A stretch of 64,000 bases of DNA from Hirundichthys speculiger (Eukaryota > Chordata > Actinopteri > Beloniformes > Exocoetidae). Positions within the stretch are counted from its first letter, which is position 1. The number at the start of each line of letters is the position of its first letter. Under the pieces are notes generated by a model. The model was not told where the DNA came from, did no database searches, and was given only the letters and a program-made list of their open reading frames with translations. The translations under genes were made by a program, and so were the position numbers. Of the stretch, positions 45,686 through 57,446 are shown piece after piece. The stretch spans positions 119,085 to 183,084 of the forward strand of contig JAGFBZ010000901.1 in NCBI GenBank assembly GCA_018398805.1. Direction: 5' to 3'.

Positions 45686-46445
45686 AATTGAATTGAATTG
45701 AAAATACTTTAATAATCCCCGAGGGGAAATTGGCTTGTTGCAGCAGATACAAAAATATACATAAATAGACAGGACATTAAATAGACATTAAATAGGCAAT
45801 AAATAGACAAAAAAACAGTGTGCAGAAACAGAACAATAAATAGACTAAAAACAGTGTGCAAAACAAGACACTAAATAAAAAGTAAGAAGAGAAACAAAGT
45901 GTGCAAAAACAGACAAAAACAGTGTGCAAAACCAGTAATAATAAAACTGTAATAATGTAATAACCAGTAATAATAAAACTGTAATAATGTAATAAAGTGA
46001 TAATACGGCATTAACAGAAGGCAGTGGCAGAAGTAATCAGCAGTGATTATTCCCTGACAACCAGGAGTTATAGATTTTAATTGCACTAGGAAGGAACGAC
46101 CTCCTGTGTCGTTCCTTTGAGCAGCGGGGTTGAAGGAGTCTGCCGCTGAAGCTGCTCTTCAACTTGTCCAGGATTTTGTGGAGGGGATGAGAGGTTGTCA
46201 AGGATTGCCAGCAGTTTTGCTAGCATCCTCTCTTCCACCACCTCCTCCAGTGGGACCAGTTTAGAGCCAACAGCAGACTCAGCTTTCTTGATGAGTTTAT
46301 TCAGTCTGTTGGCGTCCTTAGCCCTGATGTCTGCCCCCCAAGACACCACAGCAAAGAAGAGGACGTTCGCCACAACAGACCGATAAAACATCTGCAGCAT
46401 TTTGTTGCACACATTGAAGGACCTGAGCCTCCTCAGGAAGTACAC
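45683..46445 (-). pseudogene. 5'-truncated LINE 3' end (jockey/CR1-like, possibly Rex1 type)
   Basis: The minus strand reads 'YFLRRLRSFNVCNKMLQMFY', 'FFAVVSWGADI' and 'DANRLNKLIKKAESAVG', a conserved C-terminal region of fish LINE reverse transcriptases. A late frameshift near 46100 follows. The 3' UTR contains CCCCTCGGGGATTATTAAAG and the end is an (ATTCA)n tail that abuts the TA microsatellite. The clade is by recollection only. Confidence 0.65.
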
Positions 46446-46446
46446 T

Positions 46447-47518
46447 GTAAAAAAAAAATCTTGCTTTTAGTTACTTCAACTTATTTTTGTGAGTCGGGTC
46501 AACTAAATTCTCCCGTCACGGGAGAATCTTGTATGGTAAAGAAAATATACAAGAAAGAAGAAGAGAGAAACAAACCAAAAATAAATGAATTAAAATTATA
46601 TTAAATAAATATGGGTATAAAGCTACACTGAGAAAAAGAAAAAGTTGAGAAAACTTAAAATATCAAGGCAACATGATGCAAGAGATTTCTGAATTTTCTC
46701 AACTTTTGTCAGCTATTGTTGACTTAACTAGGTTTTTTAAGTTTTGCCAAGAGTTCTGCCAACTTGGATCTTTTTGTTCACTTTCTGAGGATAATACGGT
46801 GAGACCAATACAGAATTTCTTGCTTGAATGCAATGTATTTCTACCTTCACCAAACACAGATTTTTGTGTTGAATTAATGAACAATTTTTCCCATCAATGT
46901 CATGTATTTCTACTTTCTTTAAATATATATATTCTTGTTGTATAAATACACAATTATTCCTTCAATGGCATATATTCCTTGATTCACCCAACACAAATAT
47001 TCTTGTTGAATAAATAATAAAATTTATTTTTGCTATAATTTTAAATTCAAAACTGCTCAATGGATAATTAATAATACACAATCAGTTTACCAGTGAACAA
47101 CAGTAAAAACATCATTAAATGCATGTGTAAAAAAACATACATACTGTTCTTTTAGTCTAGTAACATTTGGAGTGAATCTTCCTCAATGCTGAGTATTTTA
47201 AATCAATGCTAGTCTTAGTGAACACGTATATTATGATTACCCTCCATCCCCCCTCACGGTTGGCGGCTTCTGAATTTACACGTTAACACTGAATTACTTT
47301 GTGCCATTTGACTATTTGTTGACTTTACATGTGAACAGCCATTTGGCTTTTTTTTGCATTAACACATTCAAGCTTTACTTAAACAATAATGAATTTAACA
47401 TTTGAAACACTAGACACCTTTTGGCAACTGCTGAATTATTATATAATCCAGAGGTGAAGCAGATGAACTTTGTTTTGTTTTACATGAGTGTAACAATGCA
47501 CTCAAACTACAATAACAG
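46447..47518. other. No gene recognised
   Basis: AT-rich. It begins with ACACTGTAAAAAAAAA, a phrase common at ends of small fish transposons, with a related ACACTGAGAAAAAG at 46625. It ends as 3' flank of the exon at 47519. Confidence 0.3.
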
Positions 47519-47821
47519 TCACAGTACAAGCTTCGCTTTCAGTGACCTTGTGCGCTGTGAGCATCGAGAGCCACCGAGTGAAAAAAAGATGGTCTGAATT
47601 GCCTCAAATGAGTACCTCATCTGTTTTGGATAATCAATTTTGAGGGCATACAGGAGTCCGAAGAGGTATGCCATGGCAGCAGAGAGGTTTAGAATATTAT
47701 GAAGCACAATGTCCCCTTCCAACACAACCGCCTGGTCTCGCACAGTGTTGTCGGCTTCATGTAGCACAGTGAGGATGGCAACAGATGCACCTTGCAGCAC
47801 TGATGCCAAAATGTCGGTGTC
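47519..47821 (-). pseudogene. Last exon of a fish C2H2/SAMD3-like family protein
   Basis: The acceptor CTTCCTCAG lies at 47822-47830 and a TGA stop at 47519-47521. The translated exon starts DTDILASVLQG and contains 'MAYLFGLLYALKIDYPKQMR', a conserved C-terminal block of a multi-copy fish family that databases often label sterile alpha motif domain-containing protein 3-like. It joins in frame (phase 0) to the exon at 47988-48083. The exon is itself intact; the pseudogene label reflects the disrupted first exon and missing middle exons. Function is unknown. Confidence 0.65.
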
Positions 47822-47987
47822 CTGAGGAAGGAGAACAGGTACATTATTCAGAGCTTAGAAAAAGTAAGACAGTAGAAAGAGCATTTTCTGAAGAAAAAAA
47901 AAAATGTGTGAGCTCTGAAAATTTTTTAATAAGTAATTAGCTGCATGACCTGAAGTATTTGTCTTTCCTGCAGTTACTATTACTTAC

Positions 47988-48083
47988 CAAGCACTTCAGG
48001 AAAAACGTGGTTGCATCTTCACGGAGGTAGATAGGCAGGCCTCTCAGTGCTGCTGTTTTCTGGTGGGACACAATGTCGGATGT
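47988..48083 (-). pseudogene. Internal exon of the same gene (32 codons)
   Basis: Bounded by acceptor TTTTAG and donor GTAAGT, exactly 96 bp, phase 0 on both sides. Encodes 'TSDIVSHQKTAALRGLPIYL' and then 'REDATTFFLKCL', matching the block that precedes the C-terminus in the family. It is too short to be found as a separate frame. Confidence 0.7.
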
Positions 48084-48198
48084 CTAAAAGTGGAAAACAA
48101 GTAATTCAATTAGTATAGTACTGTAATGTTGTCATTCCTAATAAGAAAGTATATTCATGCTCTTCTAAAACTGCCAGGCAAAAGAGCAGTTCACTGAC

Positions 48199-48357
48199 CT
48201 GATCATCAGGTTGATCAAGGAGGTCCTCCATCTCCTGACCAAAAGCTCCTTTCTGAGACCTGTAGATTTTCAGCAGGCCAGGCCCAAATTTGTCAAGGGA
48301 TGCATTGAAAGTCCCCAGGAGGTCTTTGCTTGTGATACGATGAAATTCCTTAGATAT
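48199..48357 (-). pseudogene. Internal exon of the same gene (53 codons)
   Basis: Acceptor TTGTTAAG and donor GTCAGT bound 159 bp, phase 0. Encodes 'EFHRITSKDLLGTFNASLDK' and ends 'EMEDLLDQPDDQ'. It joins in frame to the exon at 48083. The order of the three exons is that of the known family's C-terminal third. Confidence 0.7.
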
Positions 48358-48653
48358 CTTAACAAGAAAACAAAAAAATATATAATCAATTTTCAAACCA
48401 TAATGTCAGAATTTCTTACAGGAAGTTATTGGATAACTTGTTATGAGTCTGCACCATGTTAAATATCTGCCCATTTTTCTGTGACGATAGATTACATACT
48501 AAAATGCAACACACGCAATAAAGAACATCATTTTGAACCATGGCTTTTGAGGATTAAAAATTCAATAAAAAGGGTGACTATGCCACATCCATAAGTTGCA
48601 GAAAGTGAATTACTCCTTGGAAGACAAAAAAAAAAAACAAAACACATTCTTAC

Positions 48654-48743
48654 CTGATTAAAAAAATTTGTTTTGATGTTTTAAGAGGGTTGCTTGACTG
48701 GAGCTGGAGAATTTACAAAGCCGGCACTGCATGGAATCCACCA
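48654..48743 (-). pseudogene. C2H2-finger exon of the same gene, with a stop
   Basis: Acceptor CTTCAG at 48744-48749 and donor GTAAGA at 48648-48653. From the ATG at 48732 it reads 'MQCRLCKFSSSSQATLLKHQ', half of a C2H2 finger like the N-terminus of this fish family, then meets TAA before the donor. The large middle exons expected between this and 48357 are absent. The locus therefore looks like a truncated copy. Confidence 0.5.
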
Positions 48744-48759
48744 CTGAAGCACAAGAGAC

Positions 48760-49460
48760 ACAAATAGCATGAATAGCATTTTCACAACAGCCTTTACATG
48801 TAATGTAAGATAGAATACTGATATGAAAAACTTAAGTTAGTCTGATAATACTTATTGCAATAACACCAAGCTGTACTGGTCTGAAAGCCAACTGCAACAG
48901 CCATTATATAAATAAATCAAACAACCATACATAACACAGATGGAATCTCTTGTTGCAGGAGCTAAATAGCCTACATCAACAAGCCAAAAATAGAGACAAG
49001 AAAAAAGTCTGTTGGAAATTGTCTTTCATTTATGAATATAATCTGTAAATTGATTTTAAAATGTAAATTTGATTTTAAATTATAACTAGGCCTATATGAC
49101 AAGCAACAAAAATGCAAACATGAATTAAAACATATTTAAAAAACACCAACCACAACCATGTTATAACTTAATAAAATAAAACATTTAAAATAATACATTC
49201 TGATCGGTAAATTGTATAACATTATTGATGTAAATGTGGTGATTTCTGTAGAGCACTGCTCCTCTCCTCCTTCACACAGCTTTACTCTTCATTCAAACTA
49301 ATGCAGCTGCCCAATTGTTAGATTACACCAGTGAGACAAACATATAGACCTTTTCGACTTGAAAATTGTAGACACACGCCCCCCAGTGGCCCAGCCATAA
49401 CTGGAGTGTGCGGTGCTCCACCAACTAACCCAAACACAGCAGCGTGGAGCATCTGTTACT
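48760..49460. other. No gene recognised
   Basis: AT-rich, becoming less so from about 49330. The segment 49330-49470 may be the 5' leader of the candidate exon at 49473. Confidence 0.3.
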
Positions 49461-49472
49461 GATAACACAGAC

Positions 49473-49521
49473 ATGTCTTGGATTGATGATGTTAGGCAGT
49501 GGCCTCCAGTTACAGATGAAG
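49473..49521 (+). CDS. Candidate first exon of a YqaJ-nuclease-like protein
   Basis: The ATG opens 'MSWIDDVRQWPPVTDE', which resembles the N-terminus ('W.DDV.KWPPVEF') of YqaJ/lambda-exonuclease-like proteins common in fish genomes, many carried by ISL2EU-type transposons. A GAAG/GTAGTT donor follows at 49521. Only 16 codons support it, so it could be chance. The next exon would lie beyond the L1 insertion. Confidence 0.3.
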
Positions 49522-49783
49522 GTAGTTTATCGCTGTTTTTAATGATTGGTTATGAAAATTGCATGATCTATTCCCATAATCAAACACTAAAAACTGTGGG
49601 AATATGTGGAAAATGCAACGCTGGCTATATCTAACGTCAACAAGCCATAAAGATGGACTTCCGGTCTGGCAGCCACGAGGTAGGCAGCAGAGTATCTGAG
49701 CTCCCCGATCAACAAGTAAACGCCGGGTTTTTTATAAAGAAACTGTTTCATATTTAAAAAGAAGTCAAATAGGCGTTTAAAAC

Positions 49784-50773
49784 ATGCCCAGACAAAAACA
49801 AAAAACTGTACAGATGAGGGAAATAACCCACACAGCCGAGGAAGAGTCGGCCGAGGACGACACAGCTAGCCTCCCAGACGTGCCGGAGCTACACGCGGGT
49901 GCGGACATGGCCAGCCTGCAGACGATATCGCAAGAACTCAGAGAGTTTCGGCGCGAAAATGTAGACACACTCCGAGAGATACGAGAAGACATTAAGGCAA
50001 CTAACAACAGAGTCGAGGAAGCTGAAGTGCGAATCTCAGAGACAGAGGAAAGAGTGCAGGGGCTAGAGGAAGCTACGAGAGAACTGCTAAAGCTACAGGC
50101 TAAGCTGGAAGAAAAGTTAACGGATCAAGAGGGGAGAGCAAGACGAGATAATATAAGAATCCACGGCGTAGAGGAAGGGTCGGAGAGCAACTCATCGTCG
50201 ATGACAACATTCGTGGAAAAACTGCTGAGGGAAAAACTGGAGCTGCCGTCCTCCCACGACCTGGGAATCGAGCGTGCGCATCGCGCACTGGGACCGAAGC
50301 CACCTGCCGAATCTCCCCCGAGATCTATCGTTGTAAAATTCTCCAGCAGCAAGACTAAGGAGGAAATTCTGAAATTGGTTTGGCGGAAAAAGGGGTTTCT
50401 GTACCAGGAGAGAAGAGTTTTTGTGGATCACGACTATGCACCGGAGACCCTCAGGAAGCGCCGGGAATATGCGGAGGCGAAGAAGGTGCTGCGGGAGAAT
50501 AATATACGGTTCCAGACGCCTTTTCCAGCCAGAATGAGGGTGTTTTACGAGAAAGAGACGTGCCTGTACAACTCTGCAGAGGAGGCCACGATGGACATGG
50601 TGAAGAGAGGTTTGTCCGTGACGATATACAAACCACCAGCGAGCTGGGCTGACAGAGTGAAGAACCTGATGTGGCACAAAGTCCGGCCCTCGAGAGGAGC
50701 AGAGCAGCAGCCAGTGACACCGCGGGATGGTTTTAAAAAGAGACTGGATGTTTACAGACGGACTGACCGCTGA
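49784..50773 (+). CDS. L1 ORF1 protein (outer element)
   Basis: 329 codons from a good ATG. The N-terminal third is acidic, then a coiled coil about residues 45-125 with heptad-like EEAEVRISETEERVQ repeats. An RRM-like RNA-binding domain (RRDNIRIHGVEEG, about 127-230) and a basic C-terminal domain (LRKRREYAEAKKVLRENN, FPARMRV) follow. This is the Transposase_22-type ORF1p that coats L1 RNA as trimers. The frame is fully open although ORF2 is broken. It is clearly homologous to the inner ORF1 at 51534. Confidence 0.9.
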   Translation: MPRQKQKTVQMREITHTAEEESAEDDTASLPDVPELHAGADMASLQTISQELREFRRENVDTLREIREDIKATNNRVEEAEVRISETEERVQGLEEATRELLKLQAKLEEKLTDQEGRARRDNIRIHGVEEGSESNSSSMTTFVEKLLREKLELPSSHDLGIERAHRALGPKPPAESPPRSIVVKFSSSKTKEEILKLVWRKKGFLYQERRVFVDHDYAPETLRKRREYAEAKKVLRENNIRFQTPFPARMRVFYEKETCLYNSAEEATMDMVKRGLSVTIYKPPASWADRVKNLMWHKVRPSRGAEQQPVTPRDGFKKRLDVYRRTDR

Positions 50774-51196
50774 ACTTGTGTCACGACGCAGACTCTCCAC
50801 AGTAAGGAGGCAGAGTAGTAGTTGATGTGAAACAAACAATTAATAAATCACTAATGGGAAATGTTTGGGTGGGTTAATGACACTAATAATATGACATATA
50901 TGATCGGGGAGGATCTGAATAAGCTAAAAGCATGGACCATTTTGAGAACTTAAAGGAGGGCCCTCCACAACTGGAAACGAAAGGAGGCTTTCCTTCTGAG
51001 CCAACGCAACATTTTGGCTCCTTCAGGGTCGCAAATGAGACCTCAAAACAGGAAGTTAAACCTGAGACATTGACAAAATGTTGCAGTTTCACGTTTTTTT
51101 ATGGCTGTTCTAGTCATGTTATCATTTATGTTTATGTTCTTCTAATGTTTGAGTGGAGGGGGGGATGTAAGATTAAAAATAAAACATTGATGTGTA

Positions 51197-51278
51197 ATGG
51201 AAAATTCACAAGTGCCACTTAGGTTGGCTTCTTACAATGTGAAGGGAGTACTTAATCCGATTAAAAGAAGTAAAATTC
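51197..51278 (+). CDS. L1 ORF2 start (outer element), before the inner insertion
   Basis: ATG, then 'ENSQVPLRLASYNVKGVLNP', the first beta strand of the apurinic endonuclease. The inner L1 cut the gene after codon SKI. The reading frame resumes exactly after the duplicated target at 57441-57456 ('KRSKILGKMKKDK'). Confidence 0.82.
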
Positions 51279-51533
51279 GGGGACTTCCGGCCGGAACACC
51301 GCAGAGATGGCAGCTCAGTAGAGAGGCTCCTGAGAGAACCGGACTAATTACAGAAATACCCCCATTCAGCTGAGTGAAATAACACCACGAAAGGTAAAGG
51401 GAGGGGGATAGACGGTAACATAGCCCCGAACTATTATACAACGCTCTGGTGAAGAAGAGACAAGAAGTTTTACAACGACAAAAGCTACAGTTAATGCGAC
51501 GTTGTGATAAGCTAGCGGCAAAGTGTGGAAGTA

Positions 51534-52412
51534 ATGGCTAGCCTAGAAGTACTACTAGAAGAGCTGAGAGGGTTCCGTCAGGAGAGCAAAGAACAACTAA
51601 TGACTATCAAGGAGGAAATAAAGAAAGCAAACGCAAGAATTAATGAAGTAGAAGAACGGCTGGAGAAAACCGAGGATAGAACTCAAAACACGGAGGAAGT
51701 GGTAGCAGAGCTACTAAAATTGCACGTGAGACTGGAGGACAAGCTGACAGACCTGGAGAGCCAGTCTCGGCGGGAGAATGTCAGGATCTATGGAGTTCCA
51801 GAGGGGGCTGAGAAGGTCGCGGACTCGATGATTACATTTGTGGAAATTTTACTGAAAGAGGGGCTCGGACTGGACAACAGCGGGACAGACCTGCAGATAG
51901 AGAGAGCGCATCGGGCTCTGGGACCGCAGCCGCCGGAGAACGCGCCGCCACGCTCAATAGTGGTGAGGTTATTGAGCTTTAAAATCAAAGAGTCCGTACT
52001 TCGCAAAGCTTGGCAACATAAGGGATTTGTCTGGCGTGAAAAACGGATAAATTTGGATCATGACTACCCACCAGCCATCCTCAGAAAGCGCAGAGAGTAT
52101 ACGGAAGTTCGGAGGGCCCTGAAAGAGGACGGGGTCCCGTTCCAGACCCTCTTTCCAGCGCGGCTGCGAGTGAGATATAAAGAGGGGCCCAGAACCTACG
52201 ATTCCATAGAGGAAGCGACCGCGGATCTGGCCAAAAGAGGGTATAAAGTAAAAGTCATCAAATCACCAGATTCTCTGAAGGAGCAGATTAAGCGGCTGTC
52301 GTGGAGCAGGAAGGAGGGGAAAACACAGAAAGGCGCCTCCAGCTCTGCGAGAGGAGAAATCTACAAAGAGAAGCTCCGGGCATTTAGGAGGACATCACCA
52401 CCTGCTACCTAA
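51534..52412 (+). CDS. L1 ORF1 protein (inner element)
   Basis: 292 codons from the ATG at 51534; the frame is open a few codons upstream without an ATG. Coiled coil at about residues 1-90 (EEIKKANARINEVEERLEKT), RRM-like domain from about 95 (SRRENVRIYGVPEGAEK), basic C-terminal domain (AILRKRREYTEVRRALKEDG). It lacks the longer acidic N-terminus of the outer ORF1. Intact. Confidence 0.9.
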   Translation: MASLEVLLEELRGFRQESKEQLMTIKEEIKKANARINEVEERLEKTEDRTQNTEEVVAELLKLHVRLEDKLTDLESQSRRENVRIYGVPEGAEKVADSMITFVEILLKEGLGLDNSGTDLQIERAHRALGPQPPENAPPRSIVVRLLSFKIKESVLRKAWQHKGFVWREKRINLDHDYPPAILRKRREYTEVRRALKEDGVPFQTLFPARLRVRYKEGPRTYDSIEEATADLAKRGYKVKVIKSPDSLKEQIKRLSWSRKEGKTQKGASSSARGEIYKEKLRAFRRTSPPAT

Positions 52413-52776
52413 GAACAGAAAGATTCAACGTTTGTCTTCAGGGGTTATGCTCATCATAGTTAAGTCTCCTGAGGGCTGTGTTAAGGATGAGGAGGTTTTA
52501 AAAAAGGTTCGTCTGGGTTCACTCTTGGCTGGGCTGCTGACACTCGCAAGGGCCCTCCCTTATACACCTGGGAGGTCTTTCCCTTTCGGGCTGTCTTCAA
52601 GAAACTCAACAGGGTCTAGTTAACAGACCCCAGCTTAGGAAGCTGCACTTGTTTTGTTATTTACGGTTCTTGTAAGTATGTATGTTCTTGTTTTATCTGT
52701 TAATATTTTTTCTGTTCTAGTGGGCTGGAGGGGGCTCTCCAATGTTATTAGTGAAATGGAAGGTAACATTACATAG

Positions 52777-55700
52777 ATGGAGAAGACACAAATAAAGGTG
52801 GTTTCATTTAATATAAATGGCATACATAACCCGATAAAGAGATGGAAAGTTTTGTCAAAGCTAAAGAAAGATAAGATTCAAATCGCAATGTTGCAGGAAT
52901 CCCACCTAGATGATTCTGAACATGCCAAGTTGAATAAGATGGGGTTTAAATCTGTGTACTTTTCCTCACATGGCTCGGGGAGGAGAAGAGGTGTGGCGAT
53001 TTTAATATCGAGTGCTTTGCAGTATGAACATATTGCAGAACATAAAGACAGGGAAGGTAGATTTGTTTTAATTACAGGGAAAATTGATGGTGTCCTGATA
53101 AGTCTCATTAATGTCTATGCCCCACCGGGTAGCGACTGGTCCTTTTATAAACTTATATTTGAATTAGCAGCAACAAAAAGTCAAGGGATAATGATATGTG
53201 CGGGGGATTTTAATATTAGATTAAACCCAAAATTAGACTCATCAAACGGAAAATGTAACACAAACCTCACCTACACCCCACCCGCACATTACTGATACTC
53301 AAGAGCCTATCATGGCTCATTACGCTGACCACACGCCCAAGGGCCCTCCATAGCTCGCTTGCATACACCCTACAACAATTCCACTACTTCTTTATTATTA
53401 TTTTTACTTTTTCTGTGCTCTCCTCTCTCTGTCCTCCATCTTCTCTCTGTCCTACATCCTCTCTCTGTCCTCCATCTTCTCTCTGTCCTCCGTCCTCTCT
53501 CTGTCCTGTCTCCCCTCTTTTTCTTTCTCTACCCGGCTGGCCTTCGGCAGGAAGGTCCCCCCATATGAGCCAGGTCCTGCTCAAGGTTTCTTCCTCTTAA
53601 AGTGGAGTTTTTCCTTGCCACTGTTTGGTATAAAGGTTTTTTTTCTCCCTACGTGGGAGTTTTTTACCTGCCATTATCATTGATTGGATTTAATTATATA
53701 ATCTTAGTTGATGATATTTGCTCGGGGGTCATGCTCTGGGTCTCTGTAAAGCGCCTAGAGACAATTGTCATTGTAACAGACGCTATATAAATAAAATTGA
53801 ATTGAATTGAATTGAACAAAAAATATTAATAAAAGATTCAGAAATACGATAGATGAAATTGGAATAGTGGATGTATGGAGAGACAAAAATCCAACTACTC
53901 GTGACTACACGCATTACTCCCCTCCCTTCAACGTTTACTCACGGATAGATTATTTTTTCATGTTTAAAAAGGATGTCCATAGAATAGAAAGTTGCGAAAT
54001 CGGCCCAAGTTCCATCTCAGATCATAGTCCAATCTATATTTCTGTCCTTCTGACTAAGAAATGTGTATCCACTCTCTGGAGGCTAAATACAAACTTATTA
54101 AACAGCACATTATTAAAGAAAATATAAAAAATGAAATCAAAAGGTACTTGGATGAGAACGACAATGGAGAGGTGGGACCAACAATACTCTGGGATGCTCT
54201 GAAGGCGGTGATCAGAGGGAAATTGATAGCCATCTCCTCCAATGAAAAGAAAATCAAACAACAAAAACAAAAGAGATTGGAGGAGGAATTAAAGAAACTT
54301 CAAAAAGAACATTCCAAAACTCTCCAGGAGGAAACAAGAACTAAAATCAAGATAATAAGAGGGGAAATAGATGACTTAAACACACAAGAAATACAAAAGA
54401 AACTTCTTTTTTCAAAACAGAAACATTATGAGGCAGGCGGGAAGTCTCTGAAGCTCTTAGCATTCAAACTACGAAAACAACTAGCAGATAGAACTATTTA
54501 TAAAATACGAGATGCATGTACAAATAGTGTGGAAACGGGACTGGAAAATATTCAAAAATGTTTCAAAGATTATTATCAAAACATATATTCCCAACCTGAT
54601 TCGAGCAGCGAACACCAGATAGACACCTTTCTTTCCTGCCTGTCTCTCCCTACGGTCACAAGTGAACAGAATAAACAATTAATATCAAAGATAACTGAGG
54701 AAGAACTGAGATCAGTTATTGGGAAATTAAAAGGAGGTAAGTCCCCGGGAACAGATGGTTTTACCTCTGAATGGTATAAAGAAATGCAGGATCAGTTAGT
54801 CCCTACTTTATTAACCGCGTTCAACTGTGTCCTGGAAAATAAAATTATCCCCCCTTCATGGAGAGATGCAATTATTTCATTAATTCCTAAAGAGGGGAAA
54901 GACAAATTGAATTGCGGTAATTACCGCCCTGTGAGTGTGTTAAATATCGATTATAAATTATTTACTGCTATACTTTCACAGAGACTTGAAAAGATTTTAC
55001 CGGCAATAATAAATAAGGACCAAACAGGTTTCATCAGACAGAGACAGACTCAGGACAACATCAGAAAAATGTTGCATATTTTAAATCATGCAGTACAACG
55101 GAAAATGGAGACCCTTGTACTGAGTCTAGATGCAGAAAAGGCATTTGACTCAGTCAAATGGTCTTTTTTATATAAAGTGATGTCTAAATTTGGATTCCAC
55201 CAGACCCTAATTGATGTAATTGCTGCACTGTACAACAAACCATTGGCTAGAATAAAAATTAACGGAGATCTATCAGACTCGTTTACGTTGGAAAGAGGCA
55301 CAAGGCAGGGTTGCTGTGTTTCGCCGCTCCTCTTTGCCCTTTTTATAGAACCACTCAGTCAGTAGATAAGGCAGAGGCCCGACATAATAGGAGTTCCAAT
55401 GGCTGCTGGCGACCAAAAGCTGTCCTTGTTTGCAGACGATCTACTGTTAACTATAACAAATCCAACTCAAACCTTACCTAAAGTTATGGAATTGATTGAG
55501 AAATATGGTTCCCTGTCAGGGTACAAGATTAACATTAACAAGACTCAGGTTCTAACACTAAACTACAGCCCACCGAAAAGAATTAAGAATTTGTACAGAT
55601 GGAATTGGGATGCAGATTCCGTCAAATATTTAGGTATCGTACTAACCAAGGAACTTTCTAGGACTTTTGAAGCCAATTATGGACCCCTAACCTCTATGTT

Positions 55701-57123
55701 AAAATCAGACATACAGAGATGGAAGGTGATTCCCTTTTTAAATTTATACTCCAGAGCAGAATCGGTCAGGATGAACATTCTCCCACGCTTGCTGTATTTA
55801 TTTCAGTGTCTTCCAATCCGTGTACCAGATAGGCAATTTGTAGAGTGGGATAGGTTAATATCACAATACATCTGGCAAGGGAAAAAGGCCAGAATAAGGT
55901 ATAGAACGCTGCAGTTGAAGAAGGAGAAAGGGGGACTAGGTCTTCCCAACCTACAGGCCTATTACATTGCAGCTCAACTAAGACCGTTAATATGTCTATG
56001 CTCTCAGTCATACAGTGCAGGGTGGAAAGATCTGGAAGGTACATCAGTGGATGGAATACCTCTAATGTCGGTGTTACTAGATAAAGAAGTACAAGATGAG
56101 TTGATGATCCCACAGGACTCAATGTTACACACAATGTTAGACTCTTGGAAAAAGACAGTTAAAATTTGTCAATTAGGAAATCAGATCAAAATACTCAGGT
56201 GGTGTGCCTTTGACTCAGCCTTTAAGCCAAACAAAATTGATGGGAGATTCAAAAGATGGATCTCAAAAGGATTAACCACCTATTATACATTTACTCAGAG
56301 GGGGGTGTTTCAGAGTTTTGAGGCGCTTCAGAGGTCTAATGGGCTGGAAAAGGACGACTTCTACAGATACCTACAGGTTAGAAACTATTTTAATCAAAAT
56401 ATACAGAAAACTTGGGATTCTGCAGAACCAGGATTCTTTAATATATTTCTGTCCTTGTTAAAATCAGGCTCATGCACTAAAGTTATTTCCAGGCTATATA
56501 ATGGTATTCTCCTATCTAAACAGGGTGACACAAACTATATAAGAAATAAATGGGAAAAAGAAGGAAATTTGTTTATTTCAACTGAAAGCTGGGAAAAGAT
56601 CAACAAATTACAATGGATGACCTCTAGTTCCAACACATGGAGGGAGTTTTGTTGGAAGAATATTGTACGGTTTTTTGTAACTCCGGCCCAGAAACCACAT
56701 CAGGGTAACGGAGGCTCCTGCTGGAGACTCTGCGGGACAAAAAAGGTAAATCACTACCATATTTTCTGGAACTGTCCAATAATCAAAATCTTCTGGGAGC
56801 AGCTGTGTGAACATTTGAATAATATTTTTACTGAGAAAATTCCATGTAAGTTTGAATCCCTGTACTTAGGAGACATTTCAGATAATAACTGGTCCCAGAA
56901 AGATAAAAAACTGCTGTTAATGCTTTTGGCCGCAAGCAAAAAGACAATCACTAGAAACTGGTTGAAACCCGAAGCACCTACAATTGAAGTATGGACCAAT
57001 ATTGTACAGGATATTTACACTTTGGAGAAGCTGACATTCACCCTCAAAGGCCAAAGGGAATCTTTTTTCAAGATCTGGTCAAAATGGACAGAATATGTAA
57101 AACCTGTCATCTCTGTGATTTGA
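52777..57123 (+). pseudogene. L1 ORF2 (inner element), interrupted
   Basis: Endonuclease at 52777-53264 ('VVSFNINGI', 'AGDFNIRLNP') continues after the inserted repeat at 53818 ('SRIDYFFMFKK', 'SDHSPIYI'). A frameshift lies near 54112-54118. The reverse transcriptase region runs on at about 54700-55700 with 'DAEKAFDSVKWSFL' and FADD at 55429. TAG at 55363-55365 replaces a Trp conserved in the outer copy (SQW). The C-terminal zinc-knuckle-like C-x3-C-x7-H-x4-C is near 56720-56775. Three lesions make it inactive, though the 574-codon 3' part is open. Confidence 0.88.
53265..53816 (+). repeat. Teleost dispersed repeat, copy 3 (with tail)
   Basis: Inserted inside the inner L1 endonuclease. The 3' end CGCTATATAAATAAAATTGA runs into (TTGAA)n. 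The body has several CTCTCTGTCCTCC units, whose translation yields meaningless Ser/Leu/Pro repeats. This is the longest copy in the window and fixes the family's orientation. Confidence 0.82.
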
Positions 57124-57404
57124 ATTTGATTGTCATATGAAAGGTTGCCATGCAATATATTTCTGTTTTGGTTTGTGTAAATAGGCCACTTTTATTTTTT
57201 TTACTTTTTCCTTCTCTTCATGATGTCTAGATCTGGAGAAACTCCCCCCGCCCAGCCCACTTGTTAGTTTTGTTATGCTATGTTCTGTTAAGAAAAAAAA
57301 AAAAACCTGGATTAGCACTCAATGGTCGTACAACCATAACTTGGATGTGGACATTGAAATGTAACCAGAAGTTAAGCTATGTACCATCTGCTTTTCCAAA
57401 TAAA

Positions 57405-57440
<36 letters not shown>

Positions 57441-57446
<6 letters not shown>

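Larger units (their letters stand above)
51279..57440 (+). mobile_element. Inner full-length L1/Tx1-type LINE
   Basis: Starts GGGGACTTCCGGCCGG, the same 5' signature as the outer element, and ends in about 35 A. AAAAGAAGTAAAATTC occurs at 51263-51278 and 57441-57456 (the leading A's are ambiguous with the tail), the TSD. It is about 6.2 kb including a dispersed-repeat insertion (53265-53816). Same clade as the host L1, but clearly a different subfamily. Confidence 0.92.

Noticed and set aside
53359..53600. Ser/Leu/Pro-rich reading frames as a secreted protein
   Set aside because: They translate CTCTCTGTCCTCC repeats inside dispersed-repeat copy 3; the same frames recur at 127-392 and 16744-17180 inside other copies.
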